DNA from: Alphaproteobacteria bacterium
Lineage (GTDB): Bacteria; Pseudomonadota; Alphaproteobacteria; UBA8366
NCBI GenBank assembly: GCA_029861675.1
Contig: JAOTYV010000173.1
Span: 1 to 9,819, forward strand
Direction: 5' to 3'
Length of the DNA stretch: 9,819 nucleotides
Part shown: positions 1 through 7,255 of the stretch, in pieces
Numbering within the stretch: position 1 is the first letter of the stretch
Layout: every line of letters starts with the position of its first letter
Position numbers and translations under genes: made by a program
The notes under the pieces: generated by a model
Seen by the model: the letters and a program-made list of their open reading frames with translations, nothing else
Database searches by the model: none
What the model was told of the DNA's origin: nothing

Positions 1-564
1 CGGAGCCAGGAACATGACCAGCAGAATCCCGACAAAGCCCAGCGGGTTGTTACGGTTGTCGCCGCCGAACAGGTTCGAAAACATGGCGATGTTGGCGAGC
101 ATCGAGATCGCCCCGGCGATCGTCGCGGTGATCGTCATGATCAGCGTGTCGCGGTTTTTTACGTGAGCAAGCTCATGCGCCATCACGCCGGCGACCTCCT
201 CGTCGCTCATCAGCTGGAGCAGCCCGGTGGTCGCCGCGACCGCGGCGTTTTCCGGGTTGCGGCCGGTCGCAAACGCGTTCGGCTGATCGTTCTCCATGAT
301 ATAGACCTTCGGCATCGGCAGCTCCGCCTTGCGGGCGAGCTGTTCGACAATGCCGTAGAACCCCGGTGCATCCCGGCGTTCGACCTGGCGTGCGCCATGC
401 ATGCGCAGCACCATCTTGTCCGAATTCCAATAGGCGAACAGGTTCATCGCCGCGGCCAGGCCGAACGCGATCATCATGCCGCCCTCGCCGCCGATCAGGT
501 AGCCGCAGCCCATGAACAGCGCGGTCATTGCGGCCAGCAACATTCCCGTGCGCAGGTAGTTCAT
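1..564 (-). CDS. htpX: Protease HtpX, N-terminal 188 residues (gene runs off the left edge)
   Basis: HtpX is an inner-membrane M48-family zinc metalloprotease that takes part in quality control of misfolded membrane proteins. The visible 188 residues open with a hydrophobic segment (about residues 8-24) and a second one (about 28-46). A cytosolic stretch with the typical [12 protein letters not shown] block follows (about 98-109), then the zinc-binding HELAH motif (His130, Glu131, His134) and a third hydrophobic stretch (about 140-157). The family is usually 280-300 residues long, so roughly the last third, with the remaining zinc ligand, lies outside the window. The start is the ATG at 564, about 8 nt after a modest AGG Shine-Dalgarno. 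The gene is transcribed away from the DUF1674 gene. A heat-shock-type promoter is visible upstream (609-639), which fits regulation of htpX in other bacteria. The frame is intact throughout. Confidence 0.96.
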   Translation of the reverse strand, partial: MNYLRTGMLLAAMTALFMGCGYLIGGEGGMMIAFGLAAAMNLFAYWNSDKMVLRMHGARQVERRDAPGFYGIVEQLARKAELPMPKVYIMENDQPNAFATGRNPENAAVAATTGLLQLMSDEEVAGVMAHELAHVKNRDTLIMTITATIAGAISMLANIAMFSNLFGGDNRNNPLGFVGILLVMFLAP

Positions 565-608
565 GTCTTATGCCTCATGCGTTTGCCGTGTTGTAGCGTT
601 TCGCACTT

Positions 609-639
609 AGATAAGGGGTCGCTGGCGGTCCGCTTCAAG
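609..639 (-). promoter_or_regulatory. Candidate heat-shock (RpoH-type) promoter for htpX
   Basis: Read on the minus strand, CTTGAA (639-634) is followed by a 15-nt spacer and then CCCCTTATCT (618-609). This resembles the RpoH consensus CTTGAA / CCCCATnTA; the CTTATCT part also fits the alphaproteobacterial CyTATnT form. The predicted transcript start is near 600-603, giving a leader of about 38 nt before the htpX ATG. The spacer is one or two bases longer than in well-known E. coli examples such as groE and dnaK. The assignment is by consensus inspection and by the known heat-shock role of htpX. Confidence 0.5.
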
Positions 640-640
640 C

Positions 641-671
641 CTTGCAAGACGCCATGAATTGGCCATATCTA
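641..671 (+). promoter_or_regulatory. Possible divergent promoter for the DUF1674 gene
   Basis: On the plus strand CTTGCA (641-646) is followed by CCATATCTA (663-671). The layout and the TATCTAA core resemble the htpX promoter on the other strand, and the two -35 elements lie back to back with one base between them. If it is used, the transcript would start at about 677-678, at or next to the ATG of the DUF1674 gene, leaving almost no leader. The match is weaker than for the htpX promoter. Confidence 0.28.
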
Positions 672-676
672 ACGGG

Positions 677-985
677 ATGGCAAACCTTTTCGATCAGATG
701 AAGCGCCGGTTGAGCGGCAATGCGCCCAGTGAGGCCGCCAAATCGCAGCCGGGCGGCGAGGCGGCCGCAGCGCCGGAGGCGGTGGTCGATGACGCGGCCG
801 CCGGCACGGTCAACGGTGTCGATCCGCGCCGGATCGCCGAACAGAAGGCCGAGGAAGCGGGCCGTAAATGGCGCGCCCGGGCGGAGGCGAGCGGTGAAGT
901 CGAAAAAGAGACCGGCGGGCCGCAAGGGCTCGAGCCAACCCGTTATGGCGATTGGGAAAAGGCCGGCCGCTGCTTCGATTTTTGA
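677..985 (+). CDS. DUF1674 / SDHAF4-like succinate dehydrogenase assembly factor
   Basis: This is a 102-residue protein. Its last 25 residues carry the DUF1674 signature: a GGP block, then EPTRYGDWE (86-94) and a C-terminal GRCFDF (97-102). The eukaryotic member SDHAF4 binds the flavinylated SdhA subunit and protects it before succinate dehydrogenase is assembled; the same role is inferred here. The N-terminal two thirds are low-complexity, rich in Ala, Glu and Lys, and probably disordered, as is usual for the family. I chose the ATG at 677 because MANLFDQMKRRL reads like a natural N-terminus; a TTG at 659 (six codons upstream) and an ATG at 698 are alternatives. No clear Shine-Dalgarno precedes any of them. 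It is divergent from htpX, a pairing I recall from other alphaproteobacteria, and no sdh genes are nearby. The call for the family is firm; the function is by homology. Confidence 0.88.
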   Translation: MANLFDQMKRRLSGNAPSEAAKSQPGGEAAAAPEAVVDDAAAGTVNGVDPRRIAEQKAEEAGRKWRARAEASGEVEKETGGPQGLEPTRYGDWEKAGRCFDF

Positions 986-1045
986 CCGGGCCGCATGTTA
1001 TGATTGTGGCGCGTCACGGTGCGGAACGGGCACGGAAAGGGCGCA

Positions 1046-1675
1046 ATGACATCCGCGGCTAAGATCAGGCAAGACGCCCATGCGCTGTGGCATCCGCTGG
1101 CGGACCGCCTGGCCTTGGCCGATCCGGTCTTCGAAGCGCTGGCCGATGCCTATGCCGAACCGCACCGGCGCTATCACACCCTGGTGCATATCCTCGAAAT
1201 GCTGGCGTGCCTGGACCGATCCGCCGAACCGGCCGAAGACCCCGACGCCCTGGCGCTGGCGGTGTGGTTTCATGATATCGTCTACGACACGCGTGCGCCG
1301 AAGGCCGCCAATGAACAGGCCAGCGCCGACTGGTTGTCGTCGGTGTGCTCCGCGCCGGCGGCCGCCCCGGCCATCCGAATGATTCTTCACTCGGCGCATC
1401 ACGGGCCGTCCGCCGACCCGGACACCCGGCTGTTTTGCGATCTCGACCTGTATCGGCTGGCGGGGCCCTACGCGACCTTTCAGCGGCACGGCGCCGATGT
1501 GCGGGCCGAATACGGCTGGGTGGATGAGGCGGCCTGGACCACGGGGCGCGGCGACTTCCTGCACCGCATGCTGGCGCGCGACACGATCTACCAGACCGAC
1601 TTCTGGCATACCCGGCTGGAGGCGGAGGCGCAGGATAATCTGCGCCGCGCCGTCGCCGAGCTGGCGTCTGGATAG
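1046..1675 (+). CDS. HD-superfamily metal-dependent phosphohydrolase (COG4339 type)
   Basis: This predicted 209-residue cytosolic protein has the pattern of the COG4339 branch of the HD superfamily. The features are RRYHTLVHI (His44, His48), WFHDIVYD with the HD pair (His76-Asp77), an NEQASA block (89-94), a third His region (HSAHH, 115-119) and DLDLYRLAG with candidate metal ligands (Asp132, Asp134). HD proteins normally bind one or two divalent metals and cleave phosphomonoesters or phosphodiesters, often of nucleotides. The substrate of this branch is not known to me. The start is the ATG at 1046, five bases after a good GGAAAGG Shine-Dalgarno (1034-1040); an in-frame TTG at 1004 lacks one. 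It follows the DUF1674 gene by 60 nt and could be cotranscribed with it. It converges on acs with only 29 nt between the stop codons. Length is normal for the family. Confidence 0.85.
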   Translation: MTSAAKIRQDAHALWHPLADRLALADPVFEALADAYAEPHRRYHTLVHILEMLACLDRSAEPAEDPDALALAVWFHDIVYDTRAPKAANEQASADWLSSVCSAPAAAPAIRMILHSAHHGPSADPDTRLFCDLDLYRLAGPYATFQRHGADVRAEYGWVDEAAWTTGRGDFLHRMLARDTIYQTDFWHTRLEAEAQDNLRRAVAELASG

Positions 1676-1704
1676 CGCCGCCGGCCGACTGAGCGTCGTC
1701 CGCC

Positions 1705-3645
<1,941 letters not shown>

Positions 3646-3690
3646 GATTTGCCTCCCTCGTTGAGGTTCGGTTCTTTGCGGCCCGGCGGA

Positions 3691-4227
3691 TCACCCGGCC
3701 GGTTGTTCGGCGCGCTGCATCGCCGCCTTGATGAGATCCATCGCCTCTTCCCCTTCGCCCCATCGCTTCACCTTGACCCACTTTCCGGGTTCGAGGTCTT
3801 TGTAATGCTCGAAGAAATGCGCGATTTGATCAATCATAATTGGCCGAAGATCGCGATACGAGCCGATGTTTTGATAAAACGGGTGAAGCTCGTCGACGGG
3901 GACGCACAGAATTTTTTCATCGATGCCGCTTTCATCCTCCATCAGCAGCACGCCGACCGGCCGGGACCGGATGACGACGCCGGGAATGACCGGGATTTGG
4001 CCGACCACCGCCACGTCGGTCGGATCGCCGTCGTCCGACAGGGTGTGCGGGATGAAGCCGTAATTGAAGGGGTAATACATCGCGGTGTGCAGAAACCGGT
4101 CGACGAACATGGCGCCCGAGTCCTTGTCCATCTCGTATTCCACGGGGACTCCGCCGATCGGAATTTCGATAATGACGTTGATATCGTAGGGCGGGTTCAC
4201 GCCGACCGGGATCTTATCGATATTCAT
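3691..4227 (-). CDS. ppa: Inorganic pyrophosphatase, family I (with a changed active-site Lys)
   Basis: This cytosolic Mg-dependent enzyme hydrolyses pyrophosphate to two phosphates. Its 178 residues match bacterial family I in length and order. Against E. coli numbering (shifted by one), most active-site residues are visible: Glu21, Glu32, Arg44, Tyr52, Tyr56, the DGDPTD motif (Asp66, Asp68, Asp71), Asp98, Asp103, Lys105, Tyr142 and Lys143. Two oddities stand out. The position equivalent to E. coli Lys29, usually in a sequence like IKYE, is Glu30 here (VEYE). Also, the usual DVLV after the DGDPxD motif is DVAV. The ATG at 4227 gives the standard N-terminus (MNIDKIPVG); its Shine-Dalgarno is weak. 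Acs follows 45 nt downstream and makes pyrophosphate, so this copy may serve acetate activation as well as general biosynthesis. Family assignment is certain; full activity is likely but not assured given Glu30. Confidence 0.95.
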   Translation of the reverse strand: MNIDKIPVGVNPPYDINVIIEIPIGGVPVEYEMDKDSGAMFVDRFLHTAMYYPFNYGFIPHTLSDDGDPTDVAVVGQIPVIPGVVIRSRPVGVLLMEDESGIDEKILCVPVDELHPFYQNIGSYRDLRPIMIDQIAHFFEHYKDLEPGKWVKVKRWGEGEEAMDLIKAAMQRAEQPAG

Positions 4228-4279
4228 GGCGCACGCTCTTGCCAGTCGTGGGGCGTCGATGCCGGAGCTTCTGCGGATG

Positions 4280-4285
4280 ATCCTA
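4280..4285 (-). promoter_or_regulatory. Possible -10 element for ppa
   Basis: TAGGAT (minus strand, 4285-4280) lies about 50 nt before the ppa ATG and just after the hairpin at 4306-4332. A T-rich TTTTGG sits about 16 nt upstream as a poor -35. It would give ppa its own start near 4273, independent of the small gene upstream. The consensus match is weak. Confidence 0.22.
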
Positions 4286-4305
4286 ACACGAAGCGGGAAA
4301 CCCAA

Positions 4306-4332
4306 AAGGGCTTCCCGAAACAGGAAGCCCTT
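4306..4332 (-). terminator. Hairpin with perfect 10-bp stem, likely terminator or attenuator after the small gene
   Basis: Arms AAGGGCTTCC (4306-4315) and GGAAGCCCTT (4323-4332) are perfect complements around a 7-nt loop. On the minus strand the stem runs directly into TTTTGGGTTT, an interrupted U-tract, whereas the plus-strand side has no T-run. This makes it a minus-strand intrinsic terminator lying 33 nt after the stop codon of the 28-codon gene and about 80 nt before the ppa ATG. The broken U-tract suggests partial read-through into ppa is possible. Confidence 0.65.
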
Positions 4333-4342
4333 GATGAACCGC

Positions 4343-4363
4343 TTCCGCAGCGTCCGTGCGGAA
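4343..4363 (-). other. Second hairpin, directly after the small gene's stop codon
   Basis: Arms TTCCGCA (4343-4349) and TGCGGAA (4357-4363) are perfect complements with a 7-nt loop. The stem starts two bases after the TAG stop of the 28-codon gene, and a T-run does not follow it. It sits in tandem with the terminator-like hairpin at 4306-4332, and may protect the 3' end of a short transcript or slow the polymerase before the terminator. Confidence 0.45.
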
Positions 4364-4365
4364 CG

Positions 4366-4452
4366 CTAGCTGGTGAGGACGCCGATCAAAATCAAAACCG
4401 AGAATGCCGCGATCAATCCGATCAAAGCCTTATTCTTCATAACAATCGCCAT
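4366..4452 (-). CDS. Small one-helix membrane protein, 28 residues, unknown function
   Basis: I do not recognise this peptide. It starts MAIVMKNK, with two lysines, and continues with an almost unbroken hydrophobic run from residue 9 to 26 (Ala, Leu, Ile, Gly, Val, Phe), ending in Thr-Ser. This is the form of a single membrane helix with its N-terminus in the cytoplasm. The evidence that it is a real gene is contextual. AGGAGG (4464-4459) lies six bases before the ATG, the best Shine-Dalgarno in the window. An inverted repeat (4469-4488) lies just upstream, and two tandem hairpins follow the TAG stop, the second terminator-like. The codons are less GC-rich than those of the neighbouring genes. 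It lies upstream of ppa-acs on the same strand and divergent from the creatininase gene. A second in-frame ATG (4440) is possible but lacks the spacing to the Shine-Dalgarno. It could alternatively be a leader peptide controlling ppa. Confidence 0.62.
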   Translation of the reverse strand: MAIVMKNKALIGLIAAFSVLILIGVLTS

Positions 4453-4458
4453 CGATAA

Positions 4459-4464
4459 CCTCCT
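4459..4464 (-). promoter_or_regulatory. Strong Shine-Dalgarno of the 28-codon gene
   Basis: AGGAGG on the minus strand, six bases before the ATG at 4452. It fixes the start of the small gene at 4452 rather than at the inner ATG (4440). Confidence 0.8.
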
Positions 4465-4468
4465 GGTT

Positions 4469-4488
4469 TTCTCGGACGGGGCCGAGAA
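4469..4488 (-). other. Inverted repeat / leader hairpin just before the small gene's ribosome site
   Basis: Arms TTCTCGG (4469-4475) and CCGAGAA (4482-4488) are perfect complements with a 6-nt GC-rich loop. In the minus-strand transcript the stem ends four bases before the AGGAGG. It could be a stabilising 5' hairpin, a regulator of ribosome access, or a DNA operator. The sequence shows the symmetry only, not which of these it is. Confidence 0.5.
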
Positions 4489-4553
4489 TATTTAATTCAC
4501 AAACTGATAAATCACGCTAAATGGCCTACAGTAAACGGTAAAGTCGTTCATTG

Positions 4554-4590
4554 TTGACCATATTTCACATATTTTTGTGAATATAGTGAA
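4554..4590. promoter_or_regulatory. Candidate operator (TTCACA-N6-TGTGAA) and promoter elements in the divergent region
   Basis: In the AT-rich spacer between the small minus-strand gene and the creatininase gene, TTCACA (4564-4569) and TGTGAA (4576-4581) form a palindrome with a 6-nt AT-only centre. A further half-site, GTGAA, follows at 4586-4590, and a lone TTCACAAA lies at 4496-4503. A TTGACC (4554-4559) on the plus strand is a good -35; the matching -10 is unclear (GAATAT at 4579-4584 or TATAGT at 4582-4587, both at longer than ideal spacing). The arrangement suggests a regulator-bound promoter for the plus-strand operon, possibly acting on both directions. Confidence 0.35.
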
Positions 4591-4686
4591 TTTGGTGCCA
4601 CCGGGACCGGCAGCCGCAAATATGCGCTAGCATGCGCGAAGCCCCTCTGTCGTCGGTTGGGGTGCCGCAACGTGGAAGGGGATGAC

Positions 4687-5454
4687 ATGCAGCTGCAGCT
4701 CGCCACCTGGCCCGAGGTCGAGGCCTATCTGGAAACCAGCACCGGGATCATCGTGCCGATCGGATCGACCGAACAGCACGGCCCGACCGGCTTGATCGGC
4801 ACGGACGCGTTGACCGCCGAGGTGATCGGCCGGCGCGTCGGCGAAGAGACCGGTGCGCTGGTCGCGCCCACGGTGTCGATCGGCATGGCGCAGCACCATA
4901 TGTCCTTCAAGGGCTCGATCACCTACCGGCCGTCGACGCTGATCCTGGTGGTGCGCGATATGGTGATGAGCCTCGCGCGACACGGCTTCGACCGGTTCTT
5001 CTTCGTCAACGGCCATGGTGGCAACATCATGCCGGTCAACACGGCGTTCAGCGAAATTCATGCGGAGTTGGCCGAGGCGGTGGCGATGCACGGGCCGGGC
5101 GCCAACCAGATGCCGGCGGAAGTATTTTGCCGCATCGCGAACTGGTATCAGATGCCCGGCGTCGAGACGCTGAAGAAAAAACTCTACGGCGACAAGGAGG
5201 GCTATCACGCGACGCCGTCGGAAGTGGCCGTCACCTGGTATGCCTTTCCCGACCAGCGGCGCGACGCGCCGCTTGATCCGATCAAGAATGTCGGCCGCGA
5301 AATTCAGGGCGCGGAGGACTATCGTCGCCGCTATCCCGATGGCCGCATGGGCGCCGACCCGTCGCTCGCCGAGCCCGAGCATGGCAAGCAGTTCGTCGAG
5401 ACCGCGGCGCGTGAGCTGGCGGAAAATTACCGGAAGTTCTTGGCCGGGCCGTGA
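4687..5454 (+). CDS. Creatininase-family amidohydrolase, substrate unknown
   Basis: This 255-residue protein carries the metal-site pattern of the creatininase family: PIGSTEQHGP (24-33, with Glu29 and His31), a TDALTAE block (Asp40), VNGHGGN (107-113, His110) and HATPSE (174-179, with Glu179). The family includes creatinine amidohydrolase, a formamidopyrimidine deformylase of archaeal riboflavin synthesis, and MftE of mycofactocin maturation. They are di-metal enzymes cleaving amide bonds. Creatininase itself has an NGHYEN-like motif; the NGHGGN seen here is typical of other members, so creatinine is not assured as substrate. No mycofactocin or riboflavin genes are present. I chose the ATG at 4687, five bases after a GGAAGGGG Shine-Dalgarno, over an upstream TTG (4657). 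A DUF3147 membrane protein follows after 31 nt and is probably cotranscribed. Length and frame are normal. Confidence 0.88.
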   Translation: MQLQLATWPEVEAYLETSTGIIVPIGSTEQHGPTGLIGTDALTAEVIGRRVGEETGALVAPTVSIGMAQHHMSFKGSITYRPSTLILVVRDMVMSLARHGFDRFFFVNGHGGNIMPVNTAFSEIHAELAEAVAMHGPGANQMPAEVFCRIANWYQMPGVETLKKKLYGDKEGYHATPSEVAVTWYAFPDQRRDAPLDPIKNVGREIQGAEDYRRRYPDGRMGADPSLAEPEHGKQFVETAARELAENYRKFLAGP

Positions 5455-5485
5455 GGAATTCGTAATTGGTTAAGGGGGAACGCCC

Positions 5486-5836
5486 GTGGCCTACATCGCC
5501 ATCAAGACACTTATTTCCGCCGCGCTGATCGTTGCGGTTAGCGAGGTCGCCAAGCGGTCCCCACTGTTCGCCGGGCTGATCGCCTCGATCCCGCTGCTGT
5601 CGCTGCTGGCAATCGTCTGGCTCTATGTCGATACGCGCTCCGTCGAGCAGGTATCGCAACTGAGCTGGAGCATCCTGCTCTTGATTCTGCCGTCGCTGCT
5701 GCTGCTGATCGCGCTGCCGCTGCTGTTGAAGTTGGGTGCGCCATTTTCCCTGGCGGTGATGGCCGCCGTCGCGATCACCGCGGCGGGGTATTGGGGCTAT
5801 GCGAAAATTCTGGCCCGGGTCGGCGTCGCGTTCTGA
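5486..5836 (+). CDS. DUF3147 family small integral membrane protein
   Basis: A 116-residue, strongly hydrophobic protein with about four membrane helices (roughly residues 4-20, 27-47, 62-82 and 87-108) and short loops. The conserved-looking SEVAKRSP (19-26) and the following GLIASIPLLSLLAI stretch match what I recall of the DUF3147 family, whose function is not established; transporter or accessory roles are only guesses. It starts with GTG at 5486, five bases after a purine-rich AAGGGGGAA Shine-Dalgarno. The gap to the creatininase gene upstream is 31 nt without a terminator, which suggests one transcript. It ends only 9 nt from the stop of the convergent Rieske gene. Nothing is broken or truncated. 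Confidence 0.8.
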   Translation: MAYIAIKTLISAALIVAVSEVAKRSPLFAGLIASIPLLSLLAIVWLYVDTRSVEQVSQLSWSILLLILPSLLLLIALPLLLKLGAPFSLAVMAAVAITAAGYWGYAKILARVGVAF

Positions 5837-5845
5837 GCGCCGGCT

Positions 5846-6193
5846 CTACAACCCCCGCAGCACCACCGCGCCGTCGCGCAGCTCCAGCTCGACCGGCGTC
5901 AGGCTGTCGCCGGCACACGGGCCGGCGATGCAGTAGCCGTCGTCGACGCGAAATTCGGCGCCATGGGTGGCGCAGAGGATGTATTTGCGGTCGAGCGTCA
6001 TGAACCGGTCATCGACCCAGTTGAGCGGCGTGCCCACATGGGGGCAATCGTTGCGGTAGCCGAAGACCGCGTCGCCGCGGCGCACCACGACGATCTCGAT
6101 AATTTCGTCCGGCTGGTCGATATCGAATCCCTTGCCTTCGCCGTCGGGGATGTCCTCGATACGGCAAAGAATCTGTTCCGCAATCGCTTGCAT
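5846..6193 (-). CDS. Rieske [2Fe-2S] ferredoxin-like protein
   Basis: A 115-residue single-domain Rieske protein with all cluster ligands. They are Cys50 and His52 (CPHVGTPL) and Cys74 and His77 (CATHGAEF), followed by the usual glycine-rich turn GYCIAGPCAGDSL (86-98). Two extra cysteines (88 and 93) sit in that turn, as is common in this class. No signal peptide or membrane helix is present, so it is a soluble cytoplasmic protein. It could act as an electron carrier for an oxygenase or as a small nitrite-reductase-like subunit, but no partner oxygenase is in the window. It is the last gene of the minus-strand run, starting 10 nt after the stop of the EVE gene with no good Shine-Dalgarno of its own, so translational coupling is likely. 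Domain assignment is firm; the biological role is open. Confidence 0.92.
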   Translation of the reverse strand: MQAIAEQILCRIEDIPDGEGKGFDIDQPDEIIEIVVVRRGDAVFGYRNDCPHVGTPLNWVDDRFMTLDRKYILCATHGAEFRVDDGYCIAGPCAGDSLTPVELELRDGAVVLRGL

Positions 6194-6203
6194 GATGGGG
6201 CGG

Positions 6204-6617
6204 TTACGCCTCGGTTTCGGCCATGGCGCAAATGATGCGCCATTCTTCGTCGCCGACGGGCACCACCGATAGGCGCGATTGGCGCACCAGGGCGAGGTTT
6301 TCGAGCCGCGGCTCGGCCTTGATTTCGGCCAGGGTCACCGGCCGGTTGACCGGCTTGATCGCCTTGACGTCGACCATGCCGAATCGCTCCGACGTGTCCG
6401 TCGGGTCGGGGTAGTATTCCTTGGCGACTTCGACGATGCCGACAATCTGCTTCTCCTTCACCGAGTGATAGAAGAACGCGAGATCGCCGATCTTCATCGC
6501 CTTCATGTTGCTGCACGCCTGGTGATTGCGCACGCCGTCCCATTCGGCGGTGCCGTCGCGCTGCTGATCCTCCCAGGACCACGCGCCGGGTTCGGATTTG
6601 AAGAGCCAATACGCCAT
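6204..6617 (-). CDS. EVE domain-containing protein
   Basis: A 137-residue protein consisting of one EVE domain, related to human THYN1 and to the wider PUA-like/YTH fold. Signatures include the MAYWLFKSEP start, WDGVRNHQA (26-34), the MKIGDLAFFYHS strand (41-52), GIVEV (60-64), DPTD (71-74) and a C-terminal region around residues 112-131. EVE domains are thought to bind modified bases in nucleic acids through an aromatic cage; in bacteria they are also found fused to restriction or other nucleic-acid enzymes, but this one stands alone. Start: the ATG at 6617, after a GGGGAG purine run (about nine bases away). It lies 15 nt after the double-YciI gene and 10 nt before the Rieske gene, all on one strand. 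The fold is secure; the ligand is not known. Confidence 0.93.
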   Translation of the reverse strand: MAYWLFKSEPGAWSWEDQQRDGTAEWDGVRNHQACSNMKAMKIGDLAFFYHSVKEKQIVGIVEVAKEYYPDPTDTSERFGMVDVKAIKPVNRPVTLAEIKAEPRLENLALVRQSRLSVVPVGDEEWRIICAMAETEA

Positions 6618-6632
6618 TTCCCGTTTCTCCCC

Positions 6633-7232
6633 TTATTCCTTCGGCCAGAGGTTCTCGTAGGCCTGGCCCCATTGATCCGCATAGACGCCGTTGCGATTGA
6701 ACGGCTCGGCGGCGAGCCATGCATCGGCGGCCGCCCGGTCGGGATAGTCGACGATATAGAGGGACCCGACCCGGTCTTCCAGCTCGGTGGCGCTGCTGTC
6801 GTCATACAGCGGCCCGGCAGCGAACAGATGGTCCTCGGTGGACGCCAGATAGTCGAGATGGTCCGTGCGCTGCGCCTTGCGCGGCGCCGCCGCGTCGTCG
6901 CCGTTCAAACTGAAATAGGCGAACAGCCGGTCGCGGACCGGCGGACGCCCCGCCTTCGGCCATTTGTTCTGAAAGCCCTTGATGTTGATATAGCCGTAGA
7001 CACCGTTCGCGGTGAACGGCTCGTCCTGCAGCCAGCTGCCCGCCGCCGCGCGGTCCGGCCAGTCCATGATGAGGATCGATCCGGTCATGGCGGAAAGATC
7101 GTCGGACCAGAGCGGCCCGGCGGCAAAGAAGCGATCCGCCTCGCCCGCCAGATAGTGCTGATGAGACGACCGCAGCTCGGCGCGCCGGATCGCCATGTCC
7201 GGCACGTCCTGCATGAAATAGACGAACAGCAT
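6633..7232 (-). CDS. Double YciI-domain protein
   Basis: The 199 residues consist of two YciI-like domains (about 1-91 and 102-197) that clearly repeat each other. Each has an SH or DH followed by xxYL (His24, His125), FAAGPL (36-41 and 137-142), a strand with GS(I/L) then PDRAAA (59-64 and 165-170), WL then EPF (71-73 and 176-178) and NGVY (76-79 and 181-184). YciI proteins have a ferredoxin-like fold and often carry a His/Asp pair; a chemical role is unproven for most. I chose the ATG at 7232 because it gives the typical MLFVYFMQD start; the preceding ribosome site is weak. It begins 23 nt after the stop of another YciI gene, so three related domains sit side by side. It probably arose by duplication and fusion. 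Any enzymatic function is inference. Confidence 0.88.
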   Translation of the reverse strand: MLFVYFMQDVPDMAIRRAELRSSHQHYLAGEADRFFAAGPLWSDDLSAMTGSILIMDWPDRAAAGSWLQDEPFTANGVYGYINIKGFQNKWPKAGRPPVRDRLFAYFSLNGDDAAAPRKAQRTDHLDYLASTEDHLFAAGPLYDDSSATELEDRVGSLYIVDYPDRAAADAWLAAEPFNRNGVYADQWGQAYENLWPKE

Positions 7233-7255
7233 GGGTGTTCTCGCGATCCCGGACC

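Noticed and set aside
1676..1704. A bidirectional terminator between the convergent HD gene and acs
   Set aside because: The 29-nt gap is GC-rich but I could not form a convincing stem with a T-run on either strand.
4624..4637. Direct repeat ATGCGC around GCTAGC, considered as a -10 or operator
   Set aside because: No -35 element is present at a workable distance, and the repeat is only six bases long.
4632..4685. A 17-codon plus-strand frame ending one base before the creatininase ATG, a possible leader peptide
   Set aside because: It has no Shine-Dalgarno, no regulatory codon run and no terminator-type structure, so chance is the simpler reading despite the suggestive position.
4627..5382. 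A 251-codon minus-strand frame opposite the creatininase gene
   Set aside because: The plus-strand frame has conserved catalytic motifs and a ribosome site; the antisense frame has neither.
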